NCBI RefSeq assembly: GCF_963675165.1
Contig: NC_087380.1
Coordinates: forward strand, 2,967,803 to 3,031,802
Reading direction: 5' to 3'
Source of the DNA: Halichondria panicea
Lineage: Eukaryota; Porifera; Demospongiae; Suberitida; Halichondriidae
Length of the DNA: 64,000 bases
The translations under genes and the position numbers were made by a program. Positions 27,862 through 39,774 of the stretch are shown here, one piece after another. The notes below the pieces were generated by a model, which ran no database searches, was not told the DNA's origin, and was given only the letters and a program-made list of their open reading frames with translations. The number at the start of each line of letters is the position of its first letter. Position 1 is the stretch's first letter.

Positions 27862-30800
27862 ATGATGGAATCAGCACAGATTGAAGATCAGGCAGCCCCG
27901 GACTCTGCCCCTAATGTCGACACCCCCTCCAAAGATTACCAGTCTAACGACAAAACTACCAACGGGCACGCCACACCCACAAGAGATACAACTGCAAACG
28001 GTGACATCACCACACTCGATCAGTCCGAAGATTCGCCGTCTGATAAACAAGTAGACAGTGACAGTAACTCCCACTCCTTCGTTACCCTCTCGCCTCCAAC
28101 CAGTCCCGGTGAGTGGGTGGGGCTGGTCCAGTGAGCCCCTACAGTAGTTTATTGTGTCAGGTCTGCCTTGTAGCTTTATGTAATGTGGTGGTTAAAGCCA
28201 GCCATGATTGAGGCATAGTTTGCAGTTCTCGGTATAGAAACCTCCTAGCTGTGTGTGTGGCTTGTAGTTTTGTAAGGGAAAGTCCCTGGCTGTGTCTGGC
28301 TTGTAGCTTTACAATATCGTATATGACTACAACCTCTTGCAAGTGGTACGAACCCTAGCTGATGATCTCTTGTAAGCCAGAGAAAACCCCCTAACTGAGA
28401 TCTGTCCGAAATAGTGGTATAAGCTCAAAACCATGCTTGTATATTCATGCACCCAGCTCTAAGATTCTTAGTAACACATACTGAACAGTGTTTACTTATA
28501 CAATGGAACCTTGTGGAATCTGTTCACCCTAACTGCTATAGTTCGCTTGCCATTTTGTTCTTTAGACTTGCACATGTACATGTATTGTTAGTAAAATGTG
28601 TCTATTGTCTCTATAATACAGCCAAGGCCCTAAACTCTCTATAGCCTGTATATCAACCTGTGTTAAAGTCTATTTGTGTTGAGTTTGACCTTTATAAAGT
28701 TGTCATAACTTTGTCATACTTCAAAGTTTCATATACCATTGGATTCCTTGTTAAAATCTATATGCTGTAGAGCTGATAAGCTTTAACCAGCTAAAAGTTA
28801 GCATTTTCCATGTAGAAGTCCCAGGCATACTTGGTCCACCACATACTTGCACATGTACATGTATTGTTAGTCAAATGTGTCTATTGTCTCTATAATACAG
28901 CCAAGCCCCTAAACTCTCTATAGCCTGTATATCAACCTGTGTTAAAGTCTATTTGTGTTGAGTTTGACCTTTATAAAGTTGTCATAACTTTGTCATACTT
29001 CAAAGTTTCATATACCATTGGATTCCTTGTTAAAATCTATATACTGTAGAGCTGATAAGCTTTAACCAGCTAAAAGTTAGCATTTTCCATGTAGAAGTCC
29101 CAGGCATACTTGGTCCACCACATACTTGCACACGTACATGTATTGTTAGTAAAATGTGTCTATTGTCTCTATAATACAGCCAAGGCCCTAAACTCTCTAT
29201 AGCCTGTATATCAACCTGTGTTAGCTGGCCACCTCTTCATCACTGTTGGTCTGCCCCTGCGAAGAATTCCTGTAGATTAGCAGCTAAACTGTGAAGCAGC
29301 TCTAGTTTAATTATAATATCATTCTACAATGTTAATTACGTGGTTCATTAACTCCCTCCCCCAGACAAGGGTTATGGTGATGACGTCAATTCCACCGTAC
29401 TTCGGAGCCTCGAGGGAAGTACAAGCTCCACAGAACAACCGAAATCAAAACTAGACAACCCTGATTACCTGAAAAAACAGCGTAAAATGATGGATATGGA
29501 GAGCCCCATTTCCCCCGGTCGAGAGAGGAGCTTGGAGCCTGAGGAGGGTCAGGATATCGACCTCAAGGTGGAGATAACGGAAAGACTGAAACACACGGCC
29601 AAAAATGACTCGTATATATCTTACAAAATCACCACCGATGTAAGTGCTTTTGAGCACTTAGCAATTAAAAATGCTCGTACTTGTAATCTCTATCTGTTAT
29701 AATTATTATGGTGGTCGTCTTGTTGTCTTGAAACACCATCATATGTTATTGTACATGTACATACATACATACGTACATGTAGCTGCGTTAAATAGAAGAT
29801 TTCTGGGCTTGTACTATTGGCTGAGAATGTCAACACAGAAAATGTTGTTTGTTGTTTGCTTGGGGGTGGTATTCTTGCTCATAATTATGTCAGCAACATA
29901 CATACGCACACACACACACACACACTCACACCCCCATACTCCACTAAGCACCCACCCCCACACCACACACACACTCCACAGAGCACCCACCCCCACACCA
30001 TACACACACTCCACTGAGCACCCACACACACACTTCACAGAGCACCCGCCCCGGTTCTCTGTACGAGCAGTCCCACTACGAGGTGTGGAGGAGGTACAAG
30101 GACTTTGAGTGGCTCAGGGATGTGCTGGAGAAGATACACTACACTCTTATCACCCCTGTGAGTTGTTACCGTGATCTCCAAAGTATCTGGTCATTATAAG
30201 GCCACCTCAATAAGCCGATCCACCCTCTATAATTAGTTAATATGCCTCATAGCATGTGTTTTGACCTGTGTTAGAGGGCCACCTCTTTATTACAGCCACT
30301 GTTAGACATGTTTCATTGCAGTGATTACAGTGTAATAGTAGTACACTACAATACATTGTTGATTTGCACATTATGCTAGAATAGTAGGACACGTGGTACA
30401 ATCTTCACACAAAGATTACCTTATCTCCCTCTCTTTCCCTTCAGCCTCTCCCTGGCAAGCAGATATCTCGATTCTTTGATCACAAGAGTGAGACGTTCCT
30501 CAAAGAGAGACAGAAAGCACTGGACAGGTTCCTTAAGAGACTGGCCTACCACCCATACTTCTCGTTTGATCGGCACTTGAAGATCTTCCTCACTGCCGAC
30601 CCCGATGTGAGTCTATCTCTGCGTGTATGTACAGTGTATTTAACCCAATAACGTGTTCAGCATGCTGGCACCTAACTTTGAGGGATCATAGTACTCGAGT
30701 CTAGACTTACATGTAACACCCAATACCATATAGCGGGTTCTTTTCATATATTTCGTATTGTAGAGCATCATACGAAAATAGTAAAACTACGAAATTATTC

Positions 30801-32843
30801 TACCACAATATGTTAAATGTAACTATCCTGTGTTGTACGAATATTTAATTGTTTAAATGGACAGTTCATACGAACATTCGCTCCAACAAAAAATACCCGC
30901 TATACAGTAACTTGTTCAGCATGTTCCATACCTACATTTACAGTGTAACCTTGGGGGTCATATTAAAGATTCGTGATGTCTCAAATGTTTCACTTTTGAC
31001 CTATTCTGAATGAAATTGTTTCTGCAGACGTTTTCGTCCCACGTGAGCGAGAACAGCGGCAACTCCCTGAAACTGTTGAACATGTTCTCCTCTTCTGTCA
31101 AGAATGCCACCACTTACGTCATGCTCAAAAACCCTGACCCCGACTACCTCAAGCACGCAAAGTATTTCGCTGGTGTGTCTCAATATGAATTGATGTACAT
31201 GTACCGTACTCTTAACCCATTAGACTTGTATTGTCTTGTTCTCTTTGCCTTAATTACCCATTCCATATACATGCACGTACTGTACATCCTCCTACTCGTT
31301 GCCCCCCCTCAATATGTCTGCCAGCTGCACGGCTTCTATCCATGCAGAGCTGGGCGAGAAGTTTAGTCACTTGGAGAGAGTAGCCACCCGTCTGCACACT
31401 GACAGGGACGAGCTCTCCAACAACTTGGAAGACTTTTCTTCGGCCATGATACAGTGGGCCACTCATGAGCCACACCTAGCCCACCCCCTGCAGAAAGTCG
31501 GCACCTGTATAGAGGCATGCGGCAGTGCAACCAAGACTCTAGTACGTTGAACATTGTCTCTGTTTTAAGGCCTTTAAAATTCAGCACTTGTTTAGGCTCA
31601 TGGATATGATAATGTCATGCAATTGTGTGGTATGCATTGTGTATACATGCATGCAGTATCAAACCTGAAGTTTGTAAGCATTTTATTTTATTGCTGTTAG
31701 TATTGGTATTACATGTATTGTTGTCTGCCCTCCAGAATGAAGCAAATGCTTACTCTCTACTGATGGCCTCTAGAGAGTACCAGTTGTTCTCTGCAGCTGG
31801 AGTGGTAAGTCACCATGGTTATTACACATATATGGTACATAACTGTCTGCCACATAGAATGCGGTTCATAGGAGGGACGCTCTCCAGTACGAGAAGGAAA
31901 GGGCGTGGGACGAGAGAGACAAGAGGAAGAAGACTCATGATGACGTGAGTATAACCGCGTCTTTTGACTGTGTTACCATGTTATGTGTTCTTGTGCAGGC
32001 AGCTGCTACTGGCAAAGTGGTGAAGCTACCGAAATTGGCAGAAGACGTGCAAAAGGTACAGATCGTGTGCATTAGGTTTTGCGATTTTATTTATGTGAAT
32101 TGATCAACCCTCGCAACGTTCGCATATGTTTGATACATTCGGTATACAGTACTGATTATACAAGGTAATGAGCGACTATGTGCTCCCACCTTTAGTCCAG
32201 CCTAGATGCTGACAAGGCTCTTGATGACCTGTCTAGAGCTAACGAGATGTTGAGGGTGGACATTGAGAAGTGGGGGGCCTCTAAGGACAGAGAGATGTGC
32301 TCACTCATGAAGCATTTGGGAGACTCGCATATCACCTATCATCAGAAGGTACATGGGAGTTGTCTCATTGTAATATCCCTAGGCTATAGTACGAGACGAA
32401 ACGTTAACAGATTAATTGAGTGGATTTGTGCACACATTGTAAGGTGGTGGACTCGTTAAGGGTACATGTATAAGCAAATCTGAATGCTCATACCTTAGCT
32501 TTGTGAGTGTGCCCCATGATTTGCTACGGTGAAAGCTTGTATTTATAAAGAAGTACATCGACATGTATGCTATGACATAATTATACGGCAGTTTGTACTA
32601 ACGTCATGCAATGTACTCTTCCTGTAGTGTCTAGATGAATGGGAGGTAGTACTGAAGCTCCTTAAATCCCGGGCGTCCAACAGCCCACCCCCTGAGCTCA
32701 TCGACCAATCAAACGCTGAGTCTGAAGTAGAACATAGACCAGACCTCCTCCTCCCCGGCAGTCTCCCAGGTAAAGACTCTCCGAGCGAACAACCATCTGA
32801 AAAACTGGAAAAATCTGATTCTTTGGACGATCTTTTTAGTTAA
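27862..32843 (+). CDS. PX-BAR sorting nexin, SNX7/SNX30 group
   Basis: Sorting nexins of this group bind phosphoinositides through a PX domain, curve endosomal membranes through a BAR domain, and act in endosomal recycling and autophagy. Eleven exons: 27862-28108 (acidic, disordered), 29365-29639, 30041-30157, 30445-30606, 31028-31172, 31348-31541, 31736-31804, about 31872-31944, 31999-32055, 32196-32348 and 32628-32843. The PX domain spans exons 2-4 (SYISYKITTD, VWRRYKDFEWL, KALDRFLKRLAYHP, FFDHKSETF). The BAR helices span exons 5-11 (LNNLEDFSSAMIQWATHEP-like, KWGASKDREM). RRYKDFEWL and the LTAD linker favour SNX7/30 over SNX1/2/5. All junctions agree in phase except exon 7/8: the visible acceptor at 31871 leaves one extra base, so that boundary is unresolved. 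The C-terminus ends KSDSLDDLFS. The last two exons are also copied three times downstream. Confidence 0.85.
28566..29224. repeat. 279-bp tandem repeat, about 2.4 copies
   Basis: Copies begin at 28566, 28845 and 29124 (ACTTGCACATGTACATG, then CCAAGGCCCTAAACTCTC...). The first two are nearly identical over 279 bp; the third stops after about 100 bp, at CAACCTGTGTTA. It lies in intron 1 of the sorting nexin. Non-coding, and the near identity implies recent duplication. Confidence 0.85.
29912..30047. repeat. CA-rich minisatellite abutting a splice acceptor
   Basis: A unit of about 33 bp (ACACTCCACAGAGCACCCAC-like) repeats about three to four times after a CACACA run. The last unit ends CACTTCACAG/AGCACCC, which is also the best acceptor for sorting nexin exon 3 (30041). 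Confidence 0.7.
30726..30907. mobile_element. MITE, CCATATAGCGGG family (TA target)
   Basis: 182 bp, ends CCATATAGCGGG and CCCGCTATACAG, flanked by TA. It lies in intron 4 of the sorting nexin and belongs to the family seen at 23405, 38745 and elsewhere. Confidence 0.7.
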
Positions 32844-33127
32844 TAACTACCTATTATTTTTGTTACTGGTAAGTTTATTTCAGTAAGTAAGTTTATTGCA
32901 AATTACTTTTTTTTTATTGTTCTCTTAGCGTGTATGTAATGAAGTGAATTTGAATATGCTGTAATATTACGGAGCATTTTCGCTTTAGTCAAAATGACGA
33001 TGAGATAGCTAGCCTTGCACCTCAAAAATATTATTTCGTTGAGGATCCATTTTGTAGTACTTACTTTAATTCCTGGATGGGATCATTCCAGTGTGTATCC
33101 ATCCATGCATGGGCCCTATATGCATGT

Positions 33128-33187
33128 TAGTCTCATGAATCAGCCGGCCTTGGAGACTCTCCCAAGGCAGGCTGATTCATGAGACTA
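33128..33187. mobile_element. 60-bp hairpin insertion, unit A only
   Basis: TAGTCTCATGAATCAGCC and its complement GGCTGATTCATGAGACTA form the arms. Units B, C and D lack it at the same place. ATGCATGT occurs on both sides (33120-33127 and 33193-33200) and once in the empty sites, which looks like an 8-bp target duplication. A related 58-bp copy is at 63135-63192. Confidence 0.75.
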
Positions 33188-33423
33188 TAATTATGCATGT
33201 AAGTCACAATAATATAATAGATTGTACTTGCATGTAATAGCATGCTGTTGGCACATTGCATGAAGATAGTACGTAGCTACCTATATGGCTATTCGCAGTT
33301 TAGAAGGGAGTGCAATTGTTGTGGAATGTTTTGTTGTGATGCTCCACTTCCTTTCTTTAAGGCTTCAGTATCGTTTACAGCTATGCGATTCTGATTAGCG
33401 TAAATGCACGGTACAGTTTGTAG

Positions 33424-33430
33424 TATAAAA
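33424..33430 (+). promoter_or_regulatory. TATA box of 7TM copy A
   Basis: TATAAAA lies 49 bp before the start codon and is kept in the same place in all four receptor copies. Confidence 0.6.
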
Positions 33431-33478
33431 GAGTTTATGTGTATAGTAAACCATGCATGTACATAGTCTAGGAAAGTG

Positions 33479-34513
33479 ATGGATTTCAATGACTCAGAGA
33501 ATGATTTGAATGGTACGCTAGTATTTGGGACAGAAGACACAAACAATGGCCGCATTTTTGGGACTATCTTACTTGCCATCCTACAGCTACTCATCAACTT
33601 TGTACCATCAACAATTCTCAACTCTCTCATCCTGGCAAGCTACCGTTACTGCAAGAAACTTCAATCACCTTACAACTTTCTGTTTGTCTCTTTCTCTTGT
33701 TTGTCCATAGCAATTCACATTATTCTATTTTCTCTCAGTACATTCGTTCATCCCATAGCTGTAAGCAATGGAGTGTGTTTGTATACACATGTCGAGATCA
33801 AAGCTCAACACATGCTCGTCTTTTCACTTCCACCTCTCACGATTACTCTGATTGCTTTTGTACAGTGCTATGGAATTCTCAATGGTGTGAAGAAATTGAC
33901 TTATAAACGAGTTGTTACAGCGATATTTGCTATTTGGACATATGGTGTGATCGTGTCAATGGTAAATACAACTGGTTACCTTTATATGATTGCTCGGACA
34001 TGTGAGTCTGTTAATCTGAATTCGACTGAGGGAGATTCTCGCGTGATTATTGGAGTTGTCTTCAACACAATTGATGCATTCTTTATTGACTTACCTTGCT
34101 TTGTATTAATTATCGTCGCCACCATTACTTCATGCAGCTGCTTCTACAAGAGATCGCTTCTTCCAAGTGCTAGCGTGCAAAAAAAAATGCTCTTCTTGCC
34201 AATTCTAATGATCTCATTTTTCCTCCTCACCACACTCATATCACGTCTTTTGATTCCTCTTATTCCGATACTTGGTCATGGATTTGGACTATCTAGACTT
34301 ATCCCGATAATAGGTACAGTTCTCCGACTGGTTTCACAATCGAATAGTTTCTTGTTTACGGCATTGTTCATTGGTCTGCAAAGAAAATTTAGGGAGGGTA
34401 TAAAGACAATGTTGAAGAGAGCAAGAATGAGGATAACGAGGAGAGGGGCTTGTGTTCGTGTTGTGCCTGTAGCTAGCGTGTCGGGACAAGATACCTCAAT
34501 GACTACTATATAG
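33479..34513 (+). CDS. Intronless seven-transmembrane receptor, copy A
   Basis: 344 residues from ATG 33479 (an earlier GTG in frame is not needed). A 30-residue N-terminus with one N-glycosylation site (NGT) precedes seven hydrophobic spans, near residues 27-52, 64-95, 110-135, 144-170, 188-222, 238-266 and 277-303. A Cys before span 3 (GVCLY) and one in the second outer loop (ARTCES) could form the usual disulfide. Span 1 has an Asn, span 4 a Trp. A basic helix follows span 7 (QRKFREG), then an Arg-rich tail. This is consistent with a diverged rhodopsin-class GPCR; neither DRY nor NPxxY is present in standard form, so class is inferred. It lies about 640 bp after the sorting nexin stop and has its own TATA box. 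Confidence 0.75.
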   Translation: MDFNDSENDLNGTLVFGTEDTNNGRIFGTILLAILQLLINFVPSTILNSLILASYRYCKKLQSPYNFLFVSFSCLSIAIHIILFSLSTFVHPIAVSNGVCLYTHVEIKAQHMLVFSLPPLTITLIAFVQCYGILNGVKKLTYKRVVTAIFAIWTYGVIVSMVNTTGYLYMIARTCESVNLNSTEGDSRVIIGVVFNTIDAFFIDLPCFVLIIVATITSCSCFYKRSLLPSASVQKKMLFLPILMISFFLLTTLISRLLIPLIPILGHGFGLSRLIPIIGTVLRLVSQSNSFLFTALFIGLQRKFREGIKTMLKRARMRITRRGACVRVVPVASVSGQDTSMTTI

Positions 34514-37292
34514 ATTAGAACAGAAACAATTAATACTTACAGAACTCATGCTGCATGGACTTTAGCAAAAAATGTTATAGAGGGTAATGTATATAATTAT
34601 GGTGGAGATGTCATACATGTAGTGTATACCTTAAGGTTACTATTATAGACGGTAGTAATTTTAGCGTTTTCAGATTTTTTTCTGTTTTTAGGCACTAATT
34701 TGTAGGCAAATTCATTGGCACAATATTTTGTCAAAAGATGTACAAGTATGGAAAGTTTGGAATCAGATACAGGGGCTAGCTTGCTTAGCATACTCTCAAA
34801 CTTACATCATAATTAAATGTGTTTTATTATTACCGCAGACTTAATTTACAAATTCACTAAAATTCGCTAAAATTAGTACCCGTTTTTATAAGGCAATTAT
34901 ATGGCGTGAGGTTGAGTAATTATAGGTTAGGGGTTATGTAATTGTTTAGGGTTAATGGTTTGGGTATAATAATATAATTATATACAATTCCCAATATCTT
35001 GTCTTCTGGGACAGTTTTTACGAGCGTTGTTACCTTCGCATGTGACACTGATCATTGAGTACACACTAAAAGTACGTGGTTCTATATGGGTCATTCCATA
35101 TCAATTCAACGAAATTTAAAACGTGACATCTTCAGAATTCCACGAAACTTGGTACATGTGTGAGGAATGGTATGGTAACATATCAGAACAAATTTTGGGT
35201 TTGTAAACAATATGGCTTCTGAGATTGAGTTAATTAAAAAATGCAGAAATTCTCCACTTTTAGAAACTGGCTCCTGTTAGTTAAACTGTAACTTTCTAAC
35301 CATTAACATTCAAGACTAAGAATGTATAATTAAAAATAAAATATTATCATGTTGTTGCCTAAGAAATTCAGCATCATTTGGTATGTTGTACGGCTTCACT
35401 TGTGAATAAATTTTTAGGTATTGCATCTAATTAGTATCCTTCGAACTCTGATTTCTCAAAGAAACGCTGTTTTTTTCCTGTACTTTTTTAAGTATCATGT
35501 TCCTTATACCATTCTCTTGAAGTGTGACAAGTTTGATTCTGGGATTCCAATGGGATCATGAGATATGTTGTGGGATGTAGTGTGATTTGGGCAATATTTG
35601 TGGTTTCAGAGAATAAACAGTCCTTCTTTGTTGTGTAATGTACCTAAAACATGTGTGCTAACTTTCCTGAACTTATGTTATCACAAGGAAGAATTCGAAC
35701 TTTCAGCCGAGTGACATTTTCAGCCGAGGAACTGTAAAACGACTGATAGCTAAAACAAGTTTACAGCGACCATACGAGCAGCAAATAATACTGACACCAC
35801 GCCAGCTATTTGATTGAGCGGCGACAAGCATATCAGCCATTTGAGTACTGCACTACAGAGGACTATGAGAGAGAGCAGCATCATCTTGAACAATAATTTC
35901 TTGTTTTCTCAAACGATTCCAGACACATGCAAACTACACACATCATAAATTATTTGAACCATCTCTAGCTACTGATACCATCTCTAGCTACTGATACAGT
36001 ATAGATCAGTATAGTACTGCAGTCAGAAGATGGACACTGAGTAATCTCAGTAGAAACTGCAGAGAATATTTCGTGATTGGTTTGCACAAAAAATGGATGG
36101 TTAGCTAGGGTGTATTCCAAGTAAAACCACAGAACTCACTAGTGTCACTGTGTGTACAATTTCTTTACCCTCACGGGCCATAATGCAGCTTATTCAAGTA
36201 TCCCAGCCTCAGAAATAGATAATTTTATACGTTGCCTACATGATTTTATTTTTTTAAACAATTGATCATCAAATCAGAACAGGTCGAATTTATCCAAAAA
36301 GGAGATTAAAGCTGCATCTGAAATACTGACCAAACATTTGGGCTAGGCTTGTTAATGTTTTTAAATGTTAATGCTAATGTTTTATACTGCTCAACTTTTA
36401 TGAAATCACCATTGCTACAACTAAAACGTACAATTGTTAGCTTGAACGTAGATAATGTCGCTCATCAACTTAAAACCTACGATATATTGCTAATTGCAAT
36501 ATTGCCACAACAAAGGACCTCACACACAGCTTACTTACTAAGAAAAAGTGCACAGTAACAATTGGGAATGCAGAAAGGCTTTGCAAATTTTTTTTAAGGA
36601 CTGTTTATTCTCTAAAACCACAAATATTGCCCAAATCACACTACATCTCACAACATATCTCATGATCCCATTGGAATCCCAGAATCAAACTTGTCACACT
36701 TCAAGAAAAAATTGTATATAAGGAACATGATACTAAAAAAAGTACAGGAAAAAAACAGCGTTTTTTGAGAAGCCGGACTTCAAAGAACACTAATTAGATG
36801 GAATACCCAAACTTTATCGAGTGAAGCCATACAACATGCCAAATGATGGGGAATTTCTTAGGCAACAAGATGATATACATTCTTAGTCTTAAATGTTATT
36901 AATGGTTAGAAAGTTACAGTTTAACTAACAGCAGCCAGTTTCTAAAAGTGGGGAAATTCTGCATTTTTTAATTAACTTAATCTCAGAAGCCATATTGTTT
37001 ACAAACCCAACATTTTTCTGAGATGTTATCATACCATTCCTCACACATGTACCAAGTTTCGTGCAATTCTGAAGACGTCACGTTTTAAATTTCGTTGAAT
37101 TGATATGGAATGACCCATATACCCTATAGCCTCACTCAATGTAATGTATATAATGCAGCCCAGTAAGATAATCATGAAGCATACTATAGGATAATCACCG
37201 TGTATTGTACAACAGAGAGACTACCCTCAACACAACACACTGAACATCACACTGACGAACCGGAATAGAAATTAGAATATATAGCAACTTAC
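34514..37292. other. Spacer downstream of 7TM copy A
   Basis: Non-coding sequence shared with other units, mostly occupied by the foldback element at 35088-37116. Unit A lacks the sushi exons found here in units B and D. Confidence 0.6.
35088..37116. mobile_element. 2-kb foldback element with ~540-bp inverted arms
   Basis: It begins GGGTCATTCCATATC and ends GATATGGAATGACCC. The arms (35088 to about 35630, and about 36590 to 37116) are inverted copies with scattered mismatches. It is flanked by ATAT at 35084-35087 and 37117-37120, and the other units carry one uninterrupted TTCTATATACCC-type or equivalent site. The 960-bp middle has no recognisable transposase, so it is non-autonomous. Confidence 0.9.
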
Positions 37293-37365
37293 CTTGCTGT
37301 CCCCAGCAGGTGGACACAGCACACAACAACAACAGCAGCAGAAGCAGAACACCTTGAGTCTCCAT
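37293..37365 (-). CDS. Signal-peptide exon of a sushi-type gene, unit A
   Basis: ATG at 37363-37365 opens METQGVLLLLLLLLCAVSTCWGQQ, a textbook signal peptide, and the exon ends before GTAAGT in phase 1. No downstream exon follows in this unit. Units B and D show sushi (CCP) exons on this strand, so this is an orphan first exon. Confidence 0.6.
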
Positions 37366-38316
37366 TGCCTTTTCTCTGTTTGGAAGTTGTTCCATTAAGG
37401 GTCTTTACCGACCCACATAAAAAACGGAACAGTGGATCTACCTCTGGGATCTACTGGTATATAAATAATCAATTTTTAATTTTAATCTATAGCTTTATAT
37501 ACTGCATAAACATTTTGGTGTTATCTTGTTGATCGAGTATGTATATCTGAATGCTCTGCATCTCTAAAATGATACATTTAATGATAGCTCAGTTATGAAC
37601 ACACATTTCTCAAATTCAGTTCAAAATGTTTTCGAAGAAAATCTCTGAAGCGAACGAACTTTAGTATTGAGGATACTTCTTCCTGCTCTGGTATTAATAG
37701 TGGCGCTGTAATTAGAGACGGTAATATGGCAACATTTTTAGCCTAATATGCAATTATTATCGAAGCACTAAGCCTGAATAGCGTGAGTAGATCTAGCACT
37801 AAAAATAATTATGCAGAAGAATTCTTTCAACGAACACCAATTATAGTTGAGCATTTATGCGTTCCTTATATGGAATATACATAAATTATTATGTGTACAC
37901 ACTATAGCTAGCTGTTTTACTTAGCTGTTTTATTTAATGTATGAGTATGCATGCATGTACATGCAGTTATAAGGAACGCACAATTCCCTTTTATTCATGC
38001 AAACTCCAATACCCACTCATCTGACGTAATACCCGACTTATAACCACGGTTATTCATTCTTTCGGCACTCCTTAGTATAAATGAATCCACTGACGTAGTG
38101 TACCTGACTTACAGCCGCATTTATAATGCGATTCATTTATTCCGCATTCCTTGGCCACATTATTATGCGCAGTATTAATCCACTTACAGAATGTTAATTT
38201 TGTGCAAAACTGGAAATTAAAGGACTATTAAAGACTGCAACTGACTCAAGGGAAGAGTATAGTGTAGTGACTTAGGCCCTAGGGCCGCAGGCCTCGAGGG
38301 CAAGTGCACTGTGGAG
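37366..38316. other. Spacer between opposite-strand signal exons, unit A
   Basis: About 950 bp separates the divergent signal-peptide exons and recurs in every unit, so it probably holds a two-way promoter. It contains GCATGCATGTACATGCA palindromes and paired GTAATACCCGACTTATA-like words. No exon was seen. Confidence 0.5.
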
Positions 38317-38386
38317 ATGTATACAATGAGTCTTGGTGCAGTACTGTTGATGCTGATAGCTACTGGAGCAATGGTCTCCGGACAAA
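38317..38386 (+). CDS. Orphan signal-peptide exon of Ig gene, unit A
   Basis: MYTMSLGAVLLMLIATGAMV is followed by a phase-1 donor GTATGA. It is nearly identical to the first exon of the Ig gene at 54795. No Ig exon follows before the next unit begins. It might serve as an alternative first exon for the Ig gene far downstream, or be a relic. Confidence 0.6.
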
Positions 38387-38744
38387 GTATGAGTACTATA
38401 GACTATATTATCCACTGACAATAATAATTATTATGTTCTAGAGTGTCTTTCGTATATATATATACCATCACAAACCTATCCCTGCGTGGTTGCTGGCATT
38501 ACCAAACTTGGCGATTTTTGGGGCTAGATCCCCTGCAGACGACTTGAATTAAGTATGATACTTAGCTATCTTTGCAATCAGGCAAGGATTGTAATACAAT
38601 ATTCTGACACATAGGTATTTGCGATAATTACTATTTTGCGATACCATAGGGTTACTGTATTACGTACTATATAATATTTGCTGGTGAAAAAACTTTGCAA
38701 ATGAGCCGAATCAGCAGAAAAATTAACCCTTTGCGATCTAACTA

Positions 38745-38940
38745 CCATATAGCGGGTAAATTTCGTAGGGTAAAAAATTCATTCAACTCGAGAAAAGGTG
38801 GTTTTCGTGAGTAAAAATTTCGTTTAGTCTCGGGCATTCCTACGTTCCAATAAGCCACACCTACATTAAAATTTCGTTGAGGTCAGCCTGCCCACGAAAA
38901 TAATGAATATTTTACCCCACGAAAATTACCCGCTATACAG
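38745..38940. mobile_element. MITE at A/B unit junction
   Basis: 196 bp with ends CCATATAGCGGGTAAATTTCG and CGAAAATTACCCGCTATACAG, flanked by TA. The same insertion sits at the B/C junction (44268) and C/D junction (49728), so it predates the amplification. Confidence 0.75.
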
Positions 38941-39115
38941 TATTAATTTCGTTCCGGCAAAGATTGTGTGTATTTACTAATTTTAAGTTTTGCGATTTTA
39001 TTTACGTGAATTGATCAACCCTCGCAAAGTTTGCTTATGTTTGATACACGCAAAACATTCGGTATACAGTACTGATTATACAAGGTAATGAGTGACTATG
39101 TGCTCCCTCCTTTAG

Positions 39116-39774
39116 TCCAGCCTATATATGCTGACAAGGCTCTGGATGACCTGTCTAGAGCCAACGAGATGTTGAGGGTGGACATTGAGAAGTGGGGGGC
39201 CTCTAAGGACAGAGAGATGTGCTCGCTCATGAAGCATTTGGGAGACTCGCACATCACCTATCATCAGAAGGTACATGGGAGTTGTCCCATTGTAATATCC
39301 CTAGGCTATAGTATGAGACAAAACTTTAACAGTCATTGAGTGGATTTGTGCACGATTGTAAGGTGGTGGACTCGTTAAGGGTGTAAGCAAATCTGAATGC
39401 TCATACCTTAGCTTTGTAAACTTTCTGAGTGTGCCCCATGATTTGCTACCGTGAAAGCTTGTATAAAGAAGTACATCGACATGTATATACTATGACATAA
39501 TTATACGTGCAGTTTGTACTAACGTCATGCAATGTACCCTTCCTGTAGTGTCTAGATGAATGGGAGGTAGTACTGAAGCTCCTCAAATCCCGGGCGTCCA
39601 ACAGCCCACCCCCTGAGCTCATCGACCAATCAAACGCTGAGTCTGAAGTAGAACATAGACCAGACCTCCTCCTCCCCGACAGTCTCCCAGGTAAAGACTC
39701 TCCGAGCGAACAACCATCTGAAAAACTGGAAAAATCAGATTCTTTGGACGATCTTTTTAACTATGCCTATTATT
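39116..39774 (+). pseudogene. Orphan sorting nexin exons 10-11, unit B
   Basis: A copy of nexin exon 10 (39116-39270) carries two extra bases (CTATATATG for CTAGATG) that break the frame. A copy of exon 11 starts at 39549; its last codons differ from the parent (DLFNYAYYF in place of DLFS). Splice sites are retained, but no upstream exons exist in this unit. Confidence 0.8.

Larger units (their letters stand above)
32060..38650. repeat. Tandem array unit A
   Basis: First unit of the four-unit array. It starts in sorting nexin intron 9 and ends after the orphan signal-peptide exon at 38317. It holds the genuine nexin exons 10-11, 7TM copy A, the sushi-gene signal exon and two insertions not seen in other units: a 60-bp hairpin and a 2-kb foldback element. 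Copies of nexin exon 10 mark units at 32196, 39116, 44637 and 50141. Confidence 0.85.

Noticed and set aside
29671..30108. 145-residue open frame over the CA-rich minisatellite
   Set aside because: Its composition comes from simple repeats, and the true PX exon lies in it in another reading frame.
34514..35087. tRNA or other RNA gene in the array spacers
   Set aside because: No cloverleaf, A/B box pair or known RNA fold could be seen; conservation between units is explained by duplication.
35088..37116. Autonomous transposon
   Set aside because: No transposase-like frame is present between the arms; it is called a non-autonomous foldback element.
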